Shown here one piece after another: positions 10,363 through 21,923 of a stretch of DNA of 64,000 bases. The notes under the pieces are model-generated. The model was not told the DNA's origin and ran no database searches. It worked only from the letters and a program-made list of their open reading frames with translations. Within the stretch, counting starts at the first letter, position 1. Each line of letters begins with the position of its first letter. The translations under genes were made by a program, and so were the position numbers. Source of the stretch: Cycas panzhihuaensis (Eukaryota > Cycadophyta); contig CM041465.1 of the NCBI GenBank assembly GCA_023213395.1, forward strand, positions 38,757,741 to 38,821,740, read 5' to 3'.

Positions 10363-11536
10363 TGATCTGAATCTTGAATGGGAAAGTGAAAACTTTAACC
10401 AATTGAAACAAAATCTAGAACAATATACATATTATTACATAGAATTTGAAATTTTTGGAATTTTCTTACAAAAACTCCTTTATTTGTGCTCTGTTGAGCA
10501 TGCAATGGACTGCTGCAGCAATTTTGGGAGAGAGAGAATGAGAGCTGGGCGCTTCTTGAGCTGCTGCTCATTTGCTGGAACCTCCGTCTCGAAGTCTGTG
10601 AAGCCATTTTTGGTTTTCTGTACCAAAAACCCCGTTTTGGGTGAGGAAGACCAAAAACCCCGTTTTGGGTGAGGAAGGCCCTAAGCGTCTCTTCGGGGCT
10701 GCTGCGCTTTCTTGTCTTCTCCTGCAGGCGGCTATGATTTTCTGGGCTCCTTCCGGATCCTCAGAATCGGTTTTATCATTGCGAATTCCGCTATGTTCTC
10801 TCCAACGCACTTTTCCACACTTGGAGCCGTTCTCCTTCCGGAAAGTTACTTTCTTCTTTGCTTTCCTTGAATCTTGCTCCGTCTTTGCGTCTAGAAATTG
10901 CGTCCTCTCTTCGTGTCAAGAATCTCGCCTTGATCCCTCGGTTCCTCTCTCGAATTTTGCTTAAAAGCGTTTCCATTTGAGAGAGTTATTCCGTTTTACA
11001 TTTTCCAACGACTTTCAAAACGGTTTGGAAAATCTTGGGAAAATCCGTTTATTTTGGAGTTTTTCCTCTTTGAATGAGTAGAGGACACGTGTGCGCACCT
11101 TCTCCTCCAATTTAGGTACAAAGTTCTACCGTTTGAGCCGCCAAAAACCATTTCCGTTTTTATTATTTTCCGTTTTTTGACTTCTGCAGAGTGACTCATG
11201 CGACTCTGTAGCGACTCATGTGACTATGTGACTCAGTGACTGTAGTAGCTCGTAGCAATTGTAGCACTTGCGTAACTGTAGTAGCGCCCTGGTAGCAATT
11301 ATAGCACCTTAATAGCACCTTGGTAGCAGTTGTAGCACCTTAATAGCATTTCGGTGCGATTATAGCACCTTTTTGTACTTGTAGAAATACATTTTTTTTA
11401 CATTTTTAAGCCTTTTAAAGGTATATTTCTACTAAATGAAGACCATTAAGCCTTTTTAAGGCAATTTTCTACTACATGAAGACCATTTACATGAAAAACA
11501 AAATATTGAAGTATTTTAAAGATCCAAAACGAATCA
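10363..11536 (-). repeat. Element C 5' LTR (1174 bp)
   Basis: Pairs with 4478-5625 and would carry the promoter reading left. Relative to its partner it has a tandem duplication of about 28 bases (10622-10649 and 10650-10677, each containing CCCGTTTTGGGTGAGGAAG) and other small indels. Confidence 0.93.
11190..11372. repeat. Short tandem repeats inside element C 5' LTR
   Basis: Counterpart of the 5285-5462 arrays: GACTCATG/TGACT units followed by TAGCACCTT(A/G)GTAGCA-like units, with fewer and altered copies. Confidence 0.75.
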
Positions 11537-11541
11537 CCTTC

Positions 11542-12560
11542 AAATCCTTCTTCCACATTTTCCAATGGAGATGCCTACCTAATCTCTTCCATGGAGAAAA
11601 GTCTGTCGTCTGTTAGCCAATTGGACAAGCAACAGATGAGCATTTTGTTCAAAAATGGGAAATGTGTCATTAGTGACAAGTATGATCATGTCATAGCCAT
11701 TGGTCATGAAAACCATGGTCTTTATAAGTTGGATGCTAATAATATAACCCTTGATTATGCTTACTCTATCACTTAATCATTGACAAAAATGCAACTTTGG
11801 CATCAATGTCTAGGCCACTTGAGCTTAGACAATATCAAGCTGATGATGTACAAGAACATGGTGCATGGGCTTCCAAAGGATGTGATGAACGCCATGCTTT
11901 GCCTTTAGGAAAAGGCAATCCTTCTATATGGACCTATGTCCACGGCATCTTTTAGAGGAGCATTGTATTACATCTCCTTCATAGATGACTTCTCTTACAA
12001 AGTTTGGGTCTACTTCATCAAACAAAAATCAGAAGCATTCCAGAAGTTCAAAGAATTCAAACTTGAAGTGGAGAACGAGTCTAGCCATTCAATCAAAATT
12101 CTAAGGTCAGATAATGAAGGTAAATTCACTTCAAAGGAATTCACCAAATTTTGCAAGGATAATGACATTCGAAGACAGCTCACCATTCCTCATACTCCTC
12201 AACAAAACGGTGTCTCTGAACGGATGAATAGGACTTTGGCAAACAAAGCCAAAGCTATGATGCATGCGAGAAGACTATCACGAGCATACTGGACAGAAGC
12301 ATTCCACACAGCTGCCTATGTGGCAAATCAAAGTCCTACATTAGCAGTGACCAACATCACACCAGAGAAAGCTTGGTCTAGCAACAAGCCTACCGTTAGC
12401 CATTTGAGGACATCTGGGTGCACTGCATATATGCACACCCCTGATCAGCAAAGATCTAAATTAGACAAACAGTCTAAAATGCATTTTTGTAGGCTATGCC
12501 ATTCATAACAAGGCTTACAAGTTGTATGATCCTGTCGGAAAGAAAATGCATCTCTCAAGA
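11542..12560 (+). pseudogene. pol: Element B pre-integrase and integrase, internally deleted
   Basis: Starts with the protease end and pre-integrase (LDKQQMSILFKNGKCVISD), then LWHQCLGHLSLDN near 11795. Compared with M, about 90-100 bases are missing near 11890-11925, removing the second zinc half and the first catalytic Asp (HSDLCGP in N). The rest is open from 11936: Asp in SDNEGKFTSKEF, Glu in QNGVSERMNRT, then AYWTEAFHTAAYVANQSPT. A frameshift near 12480 precedes the C-terminal part. Confidence 0.87.
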
Positions 12561-13880
12561 GATGTAATCTTTGCTGAAGATGAACACAAGGAGTTGGAAT
12601 CTGCATCCATTCAACCTCCTCTTGATAACGAAAAAAAGATTGTTGAGGCTTTCCTTCCCTCTCAATCTTCCATACCATGTACATCATCTGCACCAGCTGG
12701 TCCGTCCACATCATCGGAATCTGCTCCACTTGATCCTAGTACATCTTCTATTGATCAACCATTTAGACCGGAGGATCTTGAGGTTCAAATTACATCAATC
12801 AAGAAGTTGCCTAAATGGTATACTCAGACTGTTCAGGATGGCCAGATCATTGAAAAAACATCCATCCAAATATCGGCAACAAACCAATTATGCACTTATG
12901 GTTGAAGTGCTTTGTGTTGATGAGCCTTCCACTTTTGAGGAGGCATATAAAAATGACAATTGGAAGGCTACCATGGATGAAGAAATCCATTCTATTAAAA
13001 AGAATGGAACATGGGATTTGGTAGAATTGCCTAAAGCACAAACAGGCAATTAGTTGCAAATGGGCCTCAAGACCAAATTCCATTCTGATGGTACACTCAA
13101 ACGCTAAAGGCCTAACTTGTTGCAACGGGTTTCAAACAAAAAGAAGGCATTGATTATGAGGAGACCTTTGCACCTGTTGCAAATATGAACACCATTAAAC
13201 TCATCTCGGCCTTAGCTGCTCAATGCAAATGGCCAGTTTACCAGATAGACGTGAAGAGCGCATTTCTCAATAGCGATCTTCAAGAGGAGGTATATTTGGA
13301 ACAACCTCCTAGTTACAAAGTACAAGGCAAGGAGCATTTAGTTCATCGCCTGAAAAAAACTTTGTATGGCTTGAAACACACCCCACAAGCATGGTACTAA
13401 AAAATCGATGATTATTTTTTGAGACATGGTTTTCATCGATCCACATCAGATCCTAACTTATACATCAAAGTTGGGAAAGACCATGCTATTTTTATTGTCT
13501 TGTATATGGATGACTTAGTGATCTCCGGTAATGACACTAAGATTCTCCAAGGTGATTTGAAGAGAAGCTTTGAGATGACAGATCTTGGACTTCTACATTA
13601 TTTTATAGGCTTTGAGGTGTGGCAACAGGCACACTATATCTTCATCTCCCAAGCAAAATATTCTTGTGACATTTTGCAGTGGTTCAGGATGCATGACTGC
13701 AAACCAATGCCTACACCTATGGAGAATGGAATGAAGCTGACCCTCAATGAGGAAGTTGAACCAGCAAATTCCACTCTCTTCCGGCAATTGATTGGTAGCC
13801 TCATCTACCTCACCAACATTAGGCTGAACATTTCATTTGCCGTTGGGATTTGCTCCACATACATGTCTCAACCCAATAAG
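12561..13880 (+). pseudogene. pol: Element B reverse transcriptase
   Basis: Preceded by a Ser/Pro-rich linker (12600-12780). Frameshifts lie near 12860 and 13050. RT proper has [26 protein letters not shown], the LYGLKHTPQAWY block with a stop just after it (13398), and the active site VLYMDDLVISG near 13500-13530. DLGLLHYFIGFEV and the LIGSLIYLTN block follow. Confidence 0.88.
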
Positions 13881-14446
13881 AAACATTAGAATGCAGAAAA
13901 ACACATACTAAAATATATCAAAAGCACTTTGCAACATGGCCTTCAGTATGCACAGAATGAGAACTTCATCTTAGAAGGGTTCTCAGACTCTGATTGGGCA
14001 GGATGCCAGGATAGCAGGAGACAAACCTCGAGTTATTGCTTTACCCTTGGTTTTGGAGTTGTTTTGAGGAGTTGCAAGAAGCAACCCAATGTCACCTTGT
14101 CCTCCACGGAAGCAGAGTACAAAGCTATAGTCAACGCAGCTTGTGGGGCTATCTAGCTTCGTCGAATTCTTGAAGAGCTTGGACTTGAGTAGGATCACCC
14201 CACCAAGATATATTGCAACAATCAAAGTATGCTCAAGTTGGCCAAGAATCCAAGTTTTTATGCGCGGACCAAACGCATCGAGGTTCATCATCACTTCATC
14301 AAAGAGCATGTGCAGAACAGTGAGATCAACCTCCAGTACAGACCTACAAAACAACAAACTGTAGATATCTTTACCAAGCCTCTTGGTAGAGAAAAAATTG
14401 TAAAATTTAGAGAAAGTCTAGGGGTCTGGCTTAACATTGTAAACAG
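13881..14446 (+). pseudogene. pol: Element B RNase H
   Basis: Contains the GFSDSDWAGCQDSRRQTSSY block (first Asp) near 13980-14035, [19 protein letters not shown] (Glu), the [18 protein letters not shown] block and [15 protein letters not shown] at the end. A stop near 13887 and a frame change near 14155 break it. Confidence 0.87.
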
Positions 14447-14456
14447 AAAGGGAGGG
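14447..14456 (+). other. Element B polypurine tract
   Basis: AAAGGGAGGG directly before the 3' LTR. N has a comparable purine run at 60971-60979. Confidence 0.85.
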
Positions 14457-15012
14457 TGTTAAACCTTATGTTTACATGTTAAGTATATGTACTTTATTTT
14501 TCATGTATTATTTGTACTTTTATGCTTTATGGGGTGACTTATCACTTAAGTGATAAAGTACACATCCACATTCTTTCCTAGTGACATAACATTGTCACTT
14601 AAGGGTCAAATGACCCTCATGCACTTTTGCTCACTTAAGAGCCCAAAAGGACACATGTTCTACATGCAAGCCATGTAGCTTGAATGTTTGACACTTGTCA
14701 AACATCCAATGCCTTAGGTCTCTTATATAACTCTATATTTTGAGACCTCTTCTCGTGTTTCTCGTATAGAGTTTGAGTTGTATTGTTATGTTGCCAGTTT
14801 GTTAATCAAACTGATATTCATTTGGAGATTGGACCAATTCGATCTCCTCCTCATTTTGATATCATCTTGCTCATGCTCTTTCATGTTTCATGCTTTTATC
14901 TTATTTACTTGATTAAGCTTTCATTATCAAGTGTAGATCTCTTTCATTCTAGAACTAGAGAGGAAATATCTTCTAGATCTTGGGAACTATAGGCTTAATG
15001 CCATTTTCAACA
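14457..15012 (+). repeat. Element B 3' LTR (556 bp)
   Basis: Starts TGTTAAACCTTATG and ends TTTTCAACA. It belongs to the same LTR family as H, M and N. Its first half holds four inverted repeats: 14539-14556, 14580-14599, 14603-14616 and 14684-14705. A TATA-like CTTATATAACTC follows near 14724. Confidence 0.88.
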
Positions 15013-15900
15013 CTATAGAGGGTTTGACCGTATCTTTTTGCAGTCTTGTGCCCTTAGCATATGGCGTTGTAACTGGTTTGCAATCTTGTAACCTGAACTT
15101 CTCCAATAGGTTCTTCACATACTGTGTCTACAACAATATGATATGATCTTCCATTTGCCTAACTTGAATGCCCAAGAAGTAGTGAAGTCTCTCGACGTCT
15201 ATCATGTCAAAGGTAACTCCCAAATTGGACTTAACTCCTACAATAGTCTTATTACAATTGCCTTCGATGAGTAAATCATCCACATACAACACAATAGCTA
15301 TTATCGAGGTTCCTCTCCTTTTCATATATAGATTTGGGTCGAGATCTAAAACAACAAATCCTTCAGCTTTCAACTTGGCATCAATCTTCTCATACCAAGC
15401 ATGAGGTGCATGTTTCAAGCCATAGAGTGATTTCTTCAATCTGCACACAAGATGCTCCAAACCCTCCTTAATGAATCCCAGAAGCTACAACATATAAATC
15501 TCCTCATTTAGATCTCCATTAAGAAATGCGAACTTGACATCCATCTGGTGTAACTCCCAACCAAATGCAACTTCTAAGGGAATAATCAAATGGACCGTTG
15601 TTATCTTGGAGACTAGTGCAAATGTTTCCTCATAATTAATTCCTTCTTTTATTTAAATCTTTGAGCAACAAGCCTGGCCTTGTGCTTATCCACCTCTCCA
15701 TTGGAGCTAAACATAGTTTTGTAGACCCACTTGCATCCAACAAGGTTTTTCGTTGAAGGGACCAGAACCAGATCCCATGTGTCATTCTTCATGAGCGAAC
15801 CATACTCCTCTTCCATTGCAGCTCTCTATTGTGGATCACCTTTTGCTTCATCATCTGAATCAAGATCATTGGAGTTATTGGTGTCTACTAGTAGAGTTTG
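15013..15900 (-). pseudogene. pol: Element D reverse transcriptase, partial
   Basis: Reading minus: degenerate N-terminal RT blocks at 15480-15850, then an open stretch 15460-15128 with CRLKKSLYGLKHAPHAWYEK, the intact active site IVLYVDDLLIEG (15265-15300) and VERLHYFLGIQVRQ. A stop lies near 15127, after which QDCKPVTTPYAKG reads on to 15013. B interrupts the remainder. Confidence 0.85.
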
Positions 15901-17000
15901 GCTCGCATGCTAGCTTCTTGTTCTTAGCTCATCAACAAGGGTATGCATCACCACTCCAAAATCCTCAATCGTCTTCCTTGCCCATAATGGTATAGAAGGA
16001 CCTCGTGCTGTCTTCATGTGACAGCTCATTATTACTCGCTCCACTTGGTCCAACTTCCTCATGAATTCCAGCAATTAGTTCATTGTCCTATTCGACTAAC
16101 GAATCTGGGAATGGAAGTAGTGGGGGGTAAAAAGGCTCTTCTAATGATTTCTTAGCATGATACATCGATAACTCATCAAATTTAACATTTCAACTAATCA
16201 CAATCTTTCTCCCCTGCGGATCCCAAAGTCTGTAAGCTTTGTTTTGATATGAATACCCTGCAAAAATACACTCCAAACTCTTGTGATCCAACTTTTTATG
16301 ATTGTCGTGTGGGATGTGTGCGTATCCAATGCACCCAAATGTTTTTAAATGGCTAATGACAAGTTTACGACCGGTCCATTTTTCTTTGGGGATGATGCTA
16401 CAAATTGCTTGAGTGGGTACTCGGTTCAGAATGTAAACAACAATCGCCACAACGTCTGCCCAAAACATCGATGGCAAGTTTTTTGAGTGCACCATACACC
16501 TTGCCATCTCCATCATCGTATGATTTTTCCTTTCTACAACACCATTTTGTTGTGGGGTATACAGAACCACAAACTCCCATTTTATACCATGATCCTAGTA
16601 GAATTGATTAAATGCATGATTGTCGTATTCTTTACCATTATCACTTCTCAATGTTTTAATCTTCTTATCCTTTCATTCTCTACACTCACTTTCTTCAAGA
16701 AGTATACCTAGGCCTTCCTAGTGCATCCACAAACACTAAGGTGTACCAAGCTCCTGATATTGAGGGGTTTGGGAGTGGACCCATTACATCTGTATGCACA
16801 CGCTCTAGCTTCTACTTGGCTCTTTGAGCATTATCCCAAGCAAAAGGATAGTGATGATGCTTCCTATACATGCACTCTTCACAAACACTATTTGAATATG
16901 AAACAGATGGCAACCGTTTCACCATTTTTAACCTATTTAGCAGTATGATGCTTCTATAATCAAGGTGCCCTAGGTGATCCTGCCACAGTTTGCTCACATC
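15901..17000 (-). pseudogene. pol: Element D integrase
   Basis: The zinc region at 16812-16997 reads WQDHLGHLDYRS and VCEECMYRKHHH. The first two catalytic positions (about 16600-16800) are too degraded to place. The Glu block is clear (QNGVVERKNHTMMEMARCM near 16520-16560), followed by FWADVVAIVVYILNRVPTQ and LKTFGCIGYAHIPHDNHKK. The linker to RT (15900-16190) contains several stops. Confidence 0.8.
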
Positions 17001-17033
17001 ATCCGCACTGGCAACAAAGGTGTAAGACTTCTT

Positions 17034-17540
17034 CTAAGATTGAAACTTTTCAAACACCCAAAAATTATCTCTGGCCTTCCCAATAGCAATGCCAAAGAAA
17101 TTTTGCTTAGGATCCTTAATTAGACATTTATCATGATAAAGCTCCACCTTCATTCCTTGTTTGCAGATTTCTCGAGCCGAAAGTAAATTCAATTGCATCT
17201 TGGGTACATAATATACCCTTGTAAACTTACCACCTACTAAAGAAGCTTCGCCAACACCTTCCACTGAAAAAATGCGATCATCTCCAAGGATGATCTCCAC
17301 ACCACTATGATTTTCACTCCATGTATCAAAGTTATGCTTCTGGAAGGAGATATGCTTCTGTGCTTCAGAGTCCAAAATCCAATAGTATCTCTGATTTGAT
17401 TCGGCTGACAATCTAACGCAATGTGTTGCAATGCTCTTCCCTTTGTCATCCTAGCTAACTTTGCATTTGTTCTATCTCTTGAACCAACAGTTCTTTTCTT
17501 TGTGGTCTTCCTTCTTGCAATAGTTACATTTACCATTGAA
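17034..17540 (-). pseudogene. pol: Element D zinc knuckle and protease
   Basis: The protease motif reads YYWILDSEAQKHISF near 17370-17400, so the usual DSGA is DSEA; catalytic Asp remains but Gly is lost. The following segment (VEIILGDDRIFSVEGVG; YYVPKMQLNLLSAREI) is well kept. The preceding zinc-knuckle region near 17500-17540 is frame-disrupted. Confidence 0.8.
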
Positions 17541-18230
17541 TTTCTTCTTCTTCCGAGAGTCTTCCTTAGACCTATGTGTGAACTTCTCCTACTGAACGAC
17601 CTCTCTCCTCAACGTCTTCATGACTAAGGCTTGACTCAACTCAAAACCTCCAAGCATCCCATGATGTTTTAGGTTGGCATCCTCTACTAGAATAAGGTTC
17701 TTTACGCCATCAAAGGTCTCTACCTCCATCACTCCATCTCTACCATAAATGGTCTGAAAAGTGGCAAAAGCAACTGGCAACTTCGACATGATTATCGCAA
17801 ACAAAAGCATATCATCAATCGAATTCGACTTCAACTCTTTTAACTTATTCTTCAAGCCAATGATTTTATTCAGGTAGGAATTGATGTTGGTCTTATCTTT
17901 TACTCTAGAATTGAGAAGCTCCAACACTAGGGCTAGACATCTATTTGTCTTTCTTTTCTCAAAAATTTCACAGAGTTTTGCCTAGATTTTGTCTAGCTAC
18001 TCCAGGTTATGAACCAAAGCCCTCTGGTCTGGCGCTAGTTTCAACAATCCAACAGCCACAAATTGCTTCTCCTCAAGTCACACATGTTCTTTATGGTCAA
18101 GCACGATTGTGTCCACCTTCGCCTTAGTAATTGCCCAGAGTTGATTTATCATCAACACTAGCTCCATGTTGTTATTCCACTCGCTAAAATTGTTGTCGTT
18201 AAAGATAACTTTGGGCATCACACGCTCCAT
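17541..18230 (-). pseudogene. gag: Element D gag
   Basis: The start is placed at the ATG complementary to 18228-18230, giving MERVMPKVIFNDNNFSEWNN, the copia Gag N-terminal pattern. Three in-frame stops lie between 17950 and 18130. The region 17927-17589 is open (LVLELLNSRVKDK, LPVAFATFQTIYG). It belongs to a different copia lineage from A/E/G/I and from B/M/N. Confidence 0.8.
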
Positions 18231-18259
18231 TTCGAGAAACGGGGTTCAACATGAGTTAA

Positions 18260-18456
18260 TGTTAAGATGTAATGTTTTATTATTAGGATACATAAGGGTC
18301 ATATATTAAAATCCCCCTTATGTAAATGTGCCAAGTGTTTGACAAGTGTCATTCACACACATAACAATTACAACTATTTGATGTATATTTAAGAGAGTTG
18401 AACTCTCCACAAATAATTCATTGAGCTTTTCACTTATTTCAATGTGAATCTTAACA
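18260..18456 (+). repeat. Element E 5' LTR (197 bp)
   Basis: Starts TGTTAAGATGTAATG and ends ATCTTAACA, followed directly by the PBS. Confidence 0.92.
18384..18392 (+). promoter_or_regulatory. TATA-like box of element E LTR
   Basis: TATATTTAA within GATGTATATTTAAG. The same string occurs at the same relative place in the LTRs of G (25055-25063), so it is a conserved promoter candidate. Promoter activity is inferred. Confidence 0.6.
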
Positions 18457-18468
18457 TGGTATCAAAGC
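18457..18468 (+). other. Element E primer-binding site
   Basis: TGGTATCAAAGC abuts the LTR and is one base off the initiator-Met tRNA complement. An untranslated leader of about 0.7 kb (18469-19175) without supported coding follows. Confidence 0.88.
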
Positions 18469-19175
18469 AGGTCAATTCACCTATCTAAGGAGAAAGTTCA
18501 TGTTAAGTCAAAGTTTTCTGTGAAATTGAAGAAGAAGATATTGTTTGTCAAAGAAGACAAATCTATGAAATTAAAGAAGAAGATACTATCTGTCAAAGTA
18601 TTATCAAGCATTCGAAGAAGACCAACGAATTAATTGCCTGTGTACTGACAAGTACGGAATTGTACAGGCATACGGACGACCAAAATTTTGAAGTGCTCAA
18701 ATTATCGTGAAAATTTACCAGCAAATAGATCTCATCATTCCCGTCATCTTTTCCTTCTAAGTCGACAAGATTCAGGGCCATTTTCAGGGTCATTTTGCCC
18801 AGTTTTTAGCCACGCAAGTTTGGAGAAGAAATCATTGATTTAGATCAAATCTGTCTTAGAAATTAGGTAATATCTAATCCATTCTATTCTCCTCATTAAT
18901 ACGAATCGATTGATTCCAAGTTCGAGAAGATTGACTACAGATTTTTCAAGTTTTGAGCATTTTTTGTAAAAACCCTAATTGTCTTCTTTTGCGTTTCAAG
19001 GCTTATTACTCTCAAACGAAAGCAGATTTGTCTGAGATAGTTACATATTCAAAACCCTTGCAAAAAAATCTTTAATTTGAGATACTTTTTATCATTATCT
19101 GTACAACTTCAATTCCGTATGGAATTTAAATGCGATCATCTGACTAGACTCTGTTCTTTTGATTTTTCAAAAATA

Positions 19176-20130
19176 ATGGCCTCCTCTATTTTGGCACTTG
19201 GTGAACAAGATAAATTGACAGAGACTAACTATCATGTGTGGAAAATCAAAGTTGAGACCATGTTAAGAGCCAAGAATGCTTGGAATATAGCAACTGATAT
19301 AGAGAAGAAACCTAATACTGCCAATGCTACCCAGACCAATTGGGAAGAAAGGGATAATGTAGGGGTGATAATATTAAAACTATCTGTTTCTGATCCCCTT
19401 CTTATTTATGTTGAAAAGTTAAATTCCTATCCTGAAATTTAGAAGGTGTTTAAAAATCTGTATAGTCAAAAGAATTGGGCTAGAATTATAGCTCTTAATG
19501 AAGAATTATTCAAGTTGTACATGAAAGAAACATAAACTATTTAAAAATTTATTCACAAGGTCACCTCAATTAGAAATGATCTATTGAATGCTAGGGCAAA
19601 TATATCAGATCAAGAAATTGTTGAAACGATTGCAAGCAAACTTCCAAAATCTTTTGACAACACAATTAATACTATAACAAATAATAATCAAATTACAACA
19701 ATGTCTCTTGATACCTTGGCAAGCTTGCTTTTAAGGCAAGAACATAGAAACAAACGGTATGAAGACGGGATAGAGATAGAAGATGAATTCCTGACTAAAC
19801 TCAATCTGGGACCAAGAGGAAGAGGGAAGACTCGTGGATGTGGTCGAATGCTAGACACAAGAGGCCAATCTAGAGGAAGAGGACAGGAGAACCGAGGTCG
19901 AGGATGCTCAATCCCTCCCAGGGATGCCAGGGTCTGTTTCAACTGCAAGAAGCCAAGGCATTTCTCTAGTAACTACTGATTCTTTGATGTCTGTTATCAT
20001 TGCAAACAATCATGACATTATCCTTACTAGTGCTCACAAAGAAGAGCAAAGATCCAGAGAGGGAAAAGACCAACAAGCAACTTCAGCAAGGAACAAACTA
20101 GTCCTTCGGCTTTTGTAGCTGCATTGACTA
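19176..20130 (+). pseudogene. gag: Element E gag
   Basis: The start at 19176 gives MASSILALGEQDKLTETNY, as in A and I. Stops occur near 19441 (a former Trp codon) and 19533. The central part is open at 19584-19979 (LPKSFDNTINTITNNNQ; RQEHRNKRYEDG), with an Arg/Gly-rich stretch (19800-19920). A first knuckle (CFNCKKPRHFSSNY) has lost its last Cys; the second is frame-disrupted. Confidence 0.85.
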
Positions 20131-21056
20131 TAAGTCTAGAAGACAAAGAAATATGGTACATTGATTCAAGTGCTTCCAGGAACATGACTGAGCACAAAGA
20201 TTGGTTTGAAACACTCACACCTTATTCGCCTGACAAATCAATTGAGTTAGGAGAAAAATACCCTCTTAACACCAAAGGGGTCGGTACTATAGCTGTTGAA
20301 GTAAAAGGTATCATTCAAAAATTTGGTAATGTACTGTTTGTGCCCAGACTCAAAAAGAATCCTTTGTCTATTTCTCAGCTCCGCAAGAAAAAACTAGTAA
20401 CCAGTTTAATGAAAAAGGTTATTGTCATATTCTAGATATGAAAAAAGGTGGTATTGAAATTGCCAAGGGAATTGAAAACAATGATTTGTACAAATTGCTT
20501 TCTAACCTTGTTGTTGAAAACATAGATGTAAAAGCATACACTGTTGTAAATATTGATAATAACAAACTCTGGCATTTGAAGTATGGGCATATCTCCTCAG
20601 CTAAATTAAAATTATTATGTAAATCATGAATGGTTACCGGTCTTTCTAATGTTTCATTTCATCCTCTAGTTTGTAAAGGTTGTTTGCTTAGAAAATGGCA
20701 TCATTTTCCTTTTAAAAAAGATGAATGGAGAGCAAAAAACAAGTTAGAATTAATTCACACAGATCTATGTGAGTCAATCACTCCATGTTCCATAAATGGA
20801 GCTAATACTTTCTCACTTTCATTGATGATTTCTCTGGAAAAGTATAGATTTATTTTCTTTACAATAAATCTGAAGTCTTCGAAAAATTCAAAGAATTCAA
20901 GGTAGAAGTCGAACTTGAATGCGGAGACAAAATAAAATGCATCAGGTCTGACAAAGGTGGAGAATATATCTCAAAACAATTCCTGAACTTCTGCAGGTTT
21001 TATGGTATTCGCAGACAGCTCACAACTCCAAACACACCACAGTCTAACGAAATAGT
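20131..21056 (+). pseudogene. pol: Element E protease and integrase, first part
   Basis: The protease motif is IWYIDSSASRNMTEHKDW (DSGA changed to DSSA). Frames change near 20400. The integrase zinc region (LWHLKYGHISSAKLK; CKGCLLRKWHHFPF) has a stop at 20627-20629. Catalytic Asp residues are present in LIHTDLCESIT and RSDKGGEYIS. The sequence is cut by F at 21057, immediately before the catalytic Glu codon region. Confidence 0.85.
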
Positions 21057-21923
21057 TGTTGGGGTATATTGTGACACGCTGGGCTATGAGAGGACTAGAG
21101 AGGCACTGGGTAATCTTGGATGTGTAGGTACAGACCGTACGAAGGTACGCATGCAGCGGAAAGACGGAAAAGTCGGCATTTTGGGTACGTATGACAGGTG
21201 CGTACCTGAGAAGGTACACAACACAGATACGTACCTCTGGCAGAACGCAAGCAGATGGTAAAGGTACGCATGGCAGAACTTGACGGAAGGATACCTGGAA
21301 TGACGTCAGACATACGTATGGACGTATGGATGGATTAAGACAGTGGTTAAGGAGATTAACCAATGGTTAACAGAAAATGCGCTTATGATGAAAGAATGCG
21401 ATTATAATGACGGTCATAACCCTTCAGCCAAAAGGCACAAAGAAGGTGCATTTAAGGGCTTCTAAGAGGACCATTCCAATGTGAGAGCCGAGTGATTTAA
21501 TCCTATGGTATACTCTCGAGGGTGAGAGCCAAGTATTCAGACACATTGGTACGGAGACCCGGTACTATGTGACAACTTTGAGCCGTGTGTATTGATGGGT
21601 ACCTTCTGGGTACGCATGTAATAGCGACAGTATATGTGGCTGGAATGCACAGGGAATGCGTTCCAACACCTTTTGTACAAGAACTTATTGCTTAATAAAA
21701 TAAAGAGTTACGTGGAAATATGGATTCTATGCTTGTAATGAGGATGAATTGCTGAATATGTGCTAATTGTTGTACTGCTGTGTGTAACTGTGATATAACT
21801 GTGTGGAATGGTGAATAAATTTGTGTGATAATTATGTTGACTGTATCCTAAACTAGATTACAACCTGTGTTACCTTGACAAGTGCATTGATCTCATAAGG
21901 GGTGTGAAATCTTGAAGTCAACA
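21057..21923 (+). repeat. Element F 5' LTR (867 bp)
   Basis: Starts TGTTGGGGTATATTG and ends AAGTCAACA. Its first third is dense in GTAC-centred words (GGTACGCATG, GTACGTATG, GCGTACC). It differs from the right LTR at many positions with small indels. Confidence 0.92.

Larger units (their letters stand above)
4478..11536 (-). mobile_element. Element C: complete Ty3/gypsy retrotransposon
   Basis: Two long LTRs (4478-5625, 10363-11536) are flanked by the perfect duplication ccttc (4473-4477, 11537-11541). Minus-strand order is LTR, PBS, gag, protease, RT, RNase H, integrase, PPT, LTR; integrase after RT identifies Ty3/gypsy. The integrase tail has a GPF-type module (GPFTILKKIGENAF), common in chromoviruses, but I see no clear chromodomain. 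Coding frames are broken in several places. Confidence 0.95.
11537..15012 (+). mobile_element. Element B, right segment
   Basis: Continuation of B after gypsy C. It runs protease end, integrase, RT, RNase H, PPT and 3' LTR in copia order. It joins D sequence at 15013, so B appears to be inserted in D; the other B end is outside the window. Confidence 0.87.
15013..18259 (-). mobile_element. Element D: copia remnant, apparent outermost host
   Basis: Minus-strand order is gag (to 18230), protease, integrase, RT. RT stops abruptly at 15013 where B's LTR ends, just before the block where GSLIYL would be expected. The leader stops at 18259 where E begins. No LTR of D is visible. Many stops and frameshifts suit an old copy. 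Confidence 0.8.

Noticed and set aside
16398-16711. Opposite-strand frames of 60-75 codons over the D integrase
   Set aside because: Shadows of the integrase frame that carries the QNGVVERKN motif.
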